Shown: piece after piece, positions 10,982-13,881 of the stretch
Layout: each line of letters starts with the position of its first letter
How positions within the stretch are numbered: position 1 is the stretch's first letter
Assembly (NCBI GenBank): GCA_036732565.1
Contig: DAINCF010000157.1
Coordinates: 1-13,881, forward strand
DNA from: JAIVJN01 sp036732565
GTDB taxonomy: Bacteria; Acidobacteriota; Vicinamibacteria; Vicinamibacterales; UBA2999
Direction of reading: 5' to 3'
DNA: 13,881 bases
Program-made: the position numbers and the translations under genes
The notes under the pieces: generated by a model
Database searches by the model: none
What the model saw: only the letters and a program-made list of their open reading frames with translations
What the model was told of the DNA's origin: nothing

Positions 10982-13846
10982 ATGCGTGTCCTTCGTTTGC
11001 TGGGATGGTCGCTGGCGTTTGTCCTGCTCTCGACGTCGCTCGCCCTCGGTCAGACGGTGAGTGCGACGACTGGCGCAGTCAACGGTCGTGTCACAGACAA
11101 CACGAGCGCCGTGCTGCCTGGAGTGACGGTGACGGTTGCGAGCCCCTCGATGATGGGCACTCGGACCGCCGTTACCAACGAGGAAGGCTCGTATCGATTC
11201 CCCGCGGTGCCACCCGGGGACTACACCCTCACCTACGAGCTGCCGGGATTCGGCACCGTGCGCCGCGAAGGCATCCGCGTCGGCCTCGGTTTTACGGCGA
11301 CGGTCAACATCGAGATGGGCGTCGCCAGCCTCCAGGAGAGCGTGACGGTCACCGGCGAGTCGCCGGTGGTCGACACCGCCGCGACGGCGATCAGCACGAA
11401 CTTCGAAGCGGAGCAGCTGGCCAACATCCCGAACGCGCGTGATTTCTGGTCCATCCTCGCGCAGGCGCCCGCGATCTCGCTGAATCGGATCGATGTCGGC
11501 GGCAGCGCCGCCGGCACGCAGACGACGTACTTCGTCTACGGCACCAACGGCCAGAACCGGCCGATGGTCGAGGGCATCGTCGCCACGGAGGGCACCGGCG
11601 CGGCGGGCTTCTACTACGACTACGGGTCAGTGGAGGAAGTCTCGGTCGGCACCGCCGCGAACAGCGCAGAGATGCCGTGGCCCGGTGTGCAGTCGCAGTT
11701 CGTCAGCAAGTCCGGCGGCAACACCTATCGCGGCATGTTCTACACCGACTATCAGCGCGAGGCCATCCAGTCGTTCAACGTCGACGAGGATCAGATCGCG
11801 CGCGGCGCGCAGGGTGGGGGTGGTCTGTCACCCCGCGACGTGAACCGGCTGTCGTCGTATCACGACATCAACGCGGATCTCGGCGGCTACATCGCGAAGG
11901 ACAAGGTCTGGTGGTACGGGTCCTTCCGCGATCAAGACGTCTCGGCGCGCTATGTCAACTTCCCGGTGAAGCCGCATCGCACGCGGCTGACGAACGGCAC
12001 CGGCAAAGCCACCTACCTCGCGTCCACGAACAACAAGTTCATCGGTTACGCGCAGTATGGCCGCAAGCATCAGCCGAACCGCCTGGATCCCTTCGGACCG
12101 ACCGGCGGCTCGCTCGGACCGACCACCGCAATCAATCTGAGCGAAGACTCGACGTGGGAACAGTTGTATTGGGGCTGGGTCTGGAAGGGCGAATACAACT
12201 GGGTGGTGAACGACGCGATGTTCTTCGAGATGCGCGCCGGGCAGTTCGGCTACAACTGGCCGAACAAGCCGAACGGCACCGACCGGCGATCGGAGGACAT
12301 CGGCAACAGCACGGTCTACGGCGGCAATCGCGACTGGAACCGCAACCGTCGTCGAAATCAGATGCTCACCTCGTTGAGCTTCTTCAAGGATGGCTGGGCG
12401 GGCAGCCACAACTTCAAGTTCGGCGCCGACGTCTTCCGCGAGAGCGTCACCGACGACTGGATCGATGGCTACCCCGGTGACGTGCTGCAGGTGCTGCGTA
12501 GCGGCGCCCCGATCGAGGTGTATCAGTTCCAAACGCCGTCGACGTCCGAGAACGGGTTGTGGACCTACTCTGGCTTCGTCAGCGATACGTGGCGCGTGGG
12601 CGGCCGGTTGACGTTGTTGCCGGGCGTGCGCTTCGATCGCTATCGCGCGTTCCTGCCGGAGCAGGAACACCCGGTTGGCCGATTCAACCCCGTCGCGCAG
12701 AGCTTCGAGGCGGTCGACGAAGTCATCGTGTTCAACCACGTCGCGCCACGCCTGGGCGTCACGTTCGATCTGCGTGGCAACGGCCGGACCGTTCTCAAGG
12801 GCAACTTCGGCCAGTACTGGTTCAACCCTGGCGCGGACTTCCTGTTCAACGTCAACCCGAACTCCCAGGTGTGGTGGACGCGATACGCCTGGACCGATCC
12901 CGACGGCAGCGGGCTGTGGGAACCCGGTGAGGAACGGAACGTGCTGCAGCAGCGCGGCGGCACCGCCACCCAAGTGCTCGATCCCAATCTGAAGAACCAG
13001 AACACCCTCGAGTGGGCGGGCTGGCTCGAGCATGAGTTGGTGCCGAACTTCGGTCTCCGCTCGGGCGTGGTGTGGCGCAAGGAGCGCAACCACTACAACA
13101 GCTACAACGCGAACCAGCCGTTCGATGGTTTCACGGTTCCCTTCAACACCACCGACCCGGGCCCGGACGGCACGGTGGGGACGGCCGACGATGGCGGCGT
13201 GATTCACCTGTTCAACCTGGCACAGGAGTTCCAGGGGCTGCCAACCGTCAACCTGACGTACAACGTGCCCAACTCCGACAGCACCTACCTGACGTGGGAG
13301 TTCACTGGCACCAAGCGCATGACCAACCGGTGGTCGCTGATGACGACGTTCGCACACACCTGGAGTCACGATCAGAACAACACGTTCTTCGGTCAGAACG
13401 TCCGCAACAACCAGTTTCCCGTGACGCCGAACGATCTGATCAACGCCGGCGAGAACGGGCAGTACGACTACACGTCGTGGCAGGGGAAGATCAGCGCGAC
13501 CATCGAAGCGATGTACGGGATTCGGGTCTCGCCGATCCTTCGTCATCAATCCGGGCAGAACTTCGGCCGCACGTTCTCGGTCAGCCTGCCCGGCTACGGC
13601 AGCACGCGGGTGTTGGCCGAGCCGATCGACTCCCAGCGCATGGACAACGTCACCATCGTCGACCTGAAGGTGGAGAAGGTGTTCGCGTTCGGCGTGCACA
13701 AGCTGTCTGGGTTCTTCGATCTGTTCAACATGTTCAACGCGAACCCGGCGCAGAACATCTCGTGGGTGTCAGGCTCGTCGTACCTGCGCCCAACCAACAT
13801 CGTGCCGCCCCGCATCGCCCGATTCGGCGCCAAGGTGGAGTGGTGA
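10982..13846 (+). CDS. Oar-like TonB-dependent receptor with carboxypeptidase-regulatory-like domain
   Basis: A 954-residue outer-membrane protein. Residues 1-24 are a signal peptide (ending SLALGQ). Residues about 32-115 are a CarboxypepD_reg-like beta sandwich: VNGRVTDNTSAVLPGVTVTV, then EEGSYRFPAVPPGDYTL and LPGFGTVRREGIRV. A plug-like region follows (about 120-245, VTVTGESPVVDT to QSQFVSKSGGNTYRG), and residues from about 250 form the beta barrel, ending in the aromatic residue W954 (ARFGAKVEW), as expected for BAM-assembled proteins. Two loops look like calcium sites: DPDGSGLWEPGE (639-650) and a D/G-rich segment from D725 (DPGPDGTVGTADD). Acidobacteria have many such receptors, probably for peptides or glycans. 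The substrate is unknown. The ATG at 10982 is fixed by AAAGGAGG; a GTG seven codons earlier lacks one. Confidence 0.93.
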   Translation: MRVLRLLGWSLAFVLLSTSLALGQTVSATTGAVNGRVTDNTSAVLPGVTVTVASPSMMGTRTAVTNEEGSYRFPAVPPGDYTLTYELPGFGTVRREGIRVGLGFTATVNIEMGVASLQESVTVTGESPVVDTAATAISTNFEAEQLANIPNARDFWSILAQAPAISLNRIDVGGSAAGTQTTYFVYGTNGQNRPMVEGIVATEGTGAAGFYYDYGSVEEVSVGTAANSAEMPWPGVQSQFVSKSGGNTYRGMFYTDYQREAIQSFNVDEDQIARGAQGGGGLSPRDVNRLSSYHDINADLGGYIAKDKVWWYGSFRDQDVSARYVNFPVKPHRTRLTNGTGKATYLASTNNKFIGYAQYGRKHQPNRLDPFGPTGGSLGPTTAINLSEDSTWEQLYWGWVWKGEYNWVVNDAMFFEMRAGQFGYNWPNKPNGTDRRSEDIGNSTVYGGNRDWNRNRRRNQMLTSLSFFKDGWAGSHNFKFGADVFRESVTDDWIDGYPGDVLQVLRSGAPIEVYQFQTPSTSENGLWTYSGFVSDTWRVGGRLTLLPGVRFDRYRAFLPEQEHPVGRFNPVAQSFEAVDEVIVFNHVAPRLGVTFDLRGNGRTVLKGNFGQYWFNPGADFLFNVNPNSQVWWTRYAWTDPDGSGLWEPGEERNVLQQRGGTATQVLDPNLKNQNTLEWAGWLEHELVPNFGLRSGVVWRKERNHYNSYNANQPFDGFTVPFNTTDPGPDGTVGTADDGGVIHLFNLAQEFQGLPTVNLTYNVPNSDSTYLTWEFTGTKRMTNRWSLMTTFAHTWSHDQNNTFFGQNVRNNQFPVTPNDLINAGENGQYDYTSWQGKISATIEAMYGIRVSPILRHQSGQNFGRTFSVSLPGYGSTRVLAEPIDSQRMDNVTIVDLKVEKVFAFGVHKLSGFFDLFNMFNANPAQNISWVSGSSYLRPTNIVPPRIARFGAKVEW

Positions 13847-13850
13847 GGGT

Positions 13851-13878
13851 GTAGGGGCGGCTCGCGAGCCGCCCCTAC
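13851..13878. repeat. Perfect 28-bp palindrome, REP-like
   Basis: The segment reads the same on both strands over 28 bp. It starts GTAGGGGCGG and shares the 18-bp core GGCGGCTCGCGAGCCGCC with the element at 8079-8096. It starts 4 bp after the receptor stop codon, a common place for REP elements, where they can end transcription or protect mRNA 3' ends. There is no T tract within the visible sequence. Confidence 0.85.
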
Positions 13879-13881
13879 GAT

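Noticed and set aside
11828..13699. A 623-residue open frame on the minus strand
   Set aside because: It is antisense to the TonB-dependent receptor, with low-complexity composition and no recognisable motif or ribosome site.

Overview
The window is about 13.9 kb of GC-rich bacterial chromosome. An Oar-like TonB-dependent receptor with an N-terminal carboxypeptidase-regulatory-like domain, small secreted proteins of a kind I associate with Acidobacteria, and abundant short intergenic repeats suggest Acidobacteriota, perhaps the Vicinamibacteria. That is an inference from gene style, not a proven assignment.

Layout. 1-2246 (minus strand): an 8-bp degenerate tandem repeat, an AraC/GyrI-like regulator, a two-armed array of about 13-bp repeats, and a threonine/serine dehydratase-like PLP enzyme. 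2264-3953 (plus): an FKBP-type prolyl isomerase lipoprotein and a TrmA/RlmD-type RNA uracil methyltransferase. 4015-4506 (minus): a small secreted protein. 4714-6533 (plus): a Nudix hydrolase, an overlapping protein of unknown function and a small exported protein. 6509-8055 (minus): a two-gene unit, a thioredoxin-fold protein followed by an exported M55 D-aminopeptidase. 8056-8219: REP/MITE-like inverted repeats. 8220-8696 (minus): a zinc-ribbon protein. 8763-8879: a 29-30 bp tandem repeat. 9032-10795 (plus): a gamma-glutamyltransferase-like Ntn hydrolase. 10982-13846 (plus): the TonB-dependent receptor, followed by a perfect 28-bp palindrome.

The main discovery is at 7399-8055. The thioredoxin-fold gene looks split by a TGA, but the frame is intact on both sides and the TGA sits exactly at the first cysteine of the expected CPHC redox motif (read as U144-P-H-C147). 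Starting 11 nt after the TGA, the mRNA can form a 7-bp hairpin with apical loop GGUC, at nearly the same distance as in the E. coli fdhF SECIS. The one arginine codon inside the hairpin is AGG, while the other eight arginines of the gene use CGN. I read this as a selenoprotein (UxxC thioredoxin/glutaredoxin-like oxidoreductase) that a standard annotation would report as two fragments. Its end overlaps the D-aminopeptidase start by four bases, so translation of the two may be coupled.

Several products are exported and could act on peptides (D-aminopeptidase, gamma-glutamyltransferase-like enzyme, TonB-dependent receptor). This fits scavenging of peptide or cell-wall material, but the genes are not one operon and the link is only suggestive.
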